Source: Crocinitomix catalasitica ATCC 23190 (GTDB lineage: Bacteria; Bacteroidota; Bacteroidia; Flavobacteriales_D; Crocinitomicaceae). From it: 64,000 nt of DNA. The notes beneath the pieces are model-generated. The model was given only the letters and a program-made list of their open reading frames with translations. It had not been told where the DNA came from and did not search any database. Shown here in pieces: positions 63,495 to 64,000 of the stretch; positions within the stretch are counted from its first letter, which is position 1; the number at the start of each line of letters is the position of its first letter. A program made the position numbers and the translations under genes. Where the stretch lies: positions 401,556 to 465,555 of the forward strand of contig NZ_JHXV01000001.1 in NCBI RefSeq assembly GCF_000621625.1, read 5' to 3'.

Positions 63495-63701
63495 AAGATG
63501 TTATTGATTTCATATGGAGAGAATCAACTACCTTTTCTCTGAAGCTTTCGTCGATGTGTGATATAACGAAGGAGGAAAAACTACCTCGTTTACCGAAGCC
63601 AGTGGCAAAATAAATATCATTGGGGAATCAACTAACTCGTCCTCCGAAGCTATAACAAGGAATGACAACTAACAACTATTATCTAATCACTACCAACTAA
63701 C

Positions 63702-64000
63702 TGTAAAGTTTCACAAGGTTGTTAACGGAAGTTGATTAATCTTGTCTTGTAAATTTAGTAGTTTATTTTCAAACTTTTTTGGTTCTACAATAAATATTTC
63801 AGGTTCTAATTGATACCATTTATAAATTGCTTGAATTGGTGTTTTAACATCAAGTTCTTTTCTCAGTGAGCCATGTCTTCTGTATAAATTGTAGTTACAC
63901 ATAAAATTAAAGAGATCTTTATGCATCTGGTCGTATGAATTATAAGAGTGTTTTAAAATTGTATTAGACTTAATGGTTCTATTTACTCTTTCTACCATGC
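63702..64000 (-). mobile_element. Partial insertion sequence at the right edge
   Basis: The end of a DDE-type IS element. The probable terminal repeat begins with TGTAAAGTTTCAC at 63702, overlapping the transposase stop. The rest of the element lies beyond the window, so family, length and target duplication cannot be checked here. Confidence 0.55.
63711..64000 (-). CDS. Transposase, C-terminal fragment (rve integrase core)
   Basis: At least 95 residues, with the N-terminal part beyond the right edge. The visible start MVERVNRTIKSN contains the third catalytic residue (Glu) of the DDE triad, with the conserved basic residue seven positions later (Lys). It continues with FMCNYNLYRRHGSL...TPIQAIYKWY, the usual end of IS3/IS481-type integrase cores. 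The tail of about 45 residues after this is lineage-specific. Whether the whole gene is intact cannot be judged. Confidence 0.8.
   Translation of the reverse strand, partial: MVERVNRTIKSNTILKHSYNSYDQMHKDLFNFMCNYNLYRRHGSLRKELDVKTPIQAIYKWYQLEPEIFIVEPKKFENKLLNLQDKINQLPLTTL

Overview
The window reads as a stretch of the chromosome of a low-GC member of the Bacteroidetes, most likely a Flavobacteriales-type marine or freshwater bacterium. The evidence is: type IX secretion (T9SS) sorting domains on at least four exported proteins; PorP/SprF- and PorE-like proteins; Bacteroidetes-type promoters with a TAnnTTTG -7 element; almost no Shine-Dalgarno sequences; and lineage-typical families such as DUF5686, LysM fused to a periplasmic-binding fold, and OmpA proteins with a WD40-like propeller. 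No rRNA, tRNA or CRISPR was seen. The only mobile DNA is a partial insertion sequence at the right edge.

Layout. 1-4.1 kb: the 3' part of comEC, then a minus-strand group with dnaN, a lipoprotein gene that looks split by an in-frame stop, and a small hypothetical gene. 4.3-8.2 kb: dnaK and a T9SS cargo protein. 8.5-13 kb: two minus-strand operons (FKBP lipoprotein-queD-hemN, and pRiA4b-like protein-methyltransferase-TraB/GumN lipoprotein). 13-22 kb (plus): MerR regulator, periplasmic unknown, guaA-LysM/PBP protein, a large adhesin-like T9SS cargo protein, and a small membrane protein. 22-34.7 kb: CoA-transferase, tex, an IGAGQEVA-family protein, a YwqK-like lipoprotein with an NlpC/P60 hydrolase, a WYL regulator, the SRP RNA, a transaldolase-like aldolase, a GH3 glycosidase, and a TPR plus OmpA/PorE-like pair. 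34.9-44 kb: M42 peptidase, a RimB-RimK fusion, an NtrC-like regulator without HTH followed by nadC, two tandem paralogous SGNH-type T9SS cargo proteins, and an acyl-CoA ligase. 44.2-47.5 kb: a three-gene operon of ECF sigma factor, anti-sigma/SprF-like barrel fusion, and PorP/SprF. 48-64 kb: amidohydrolase, polytopic membrane protein, purL, GNAT-nitrilase fusion, DUF4240 protein, YceI, a large secreted unknown, tatC, DUF5686 protein, lptB, and the transposase fragment.

The strongest theme is envelope biogenesis and type IX export: cargo proteins, PorE/PorP/SprF-like components, TatC, LptB, DUF5686, and a sigma/anti-sigma pair whose anti-sigma protein appears to end in an outer-membrane barrel of the same family as the adjacent PorP/SprF. 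That operon is the best candidate here for a little-described system: a single polypeptide that could carry a signal from a T9SS-type barrel to a cytoplasmic sigma factor.

Start codons were often revised inward, because -7 elements sit just upstream of the true ATG; guaA and tatC look leaderless or nearly so. All assignments come from reading motifs by eye; no database search was run.
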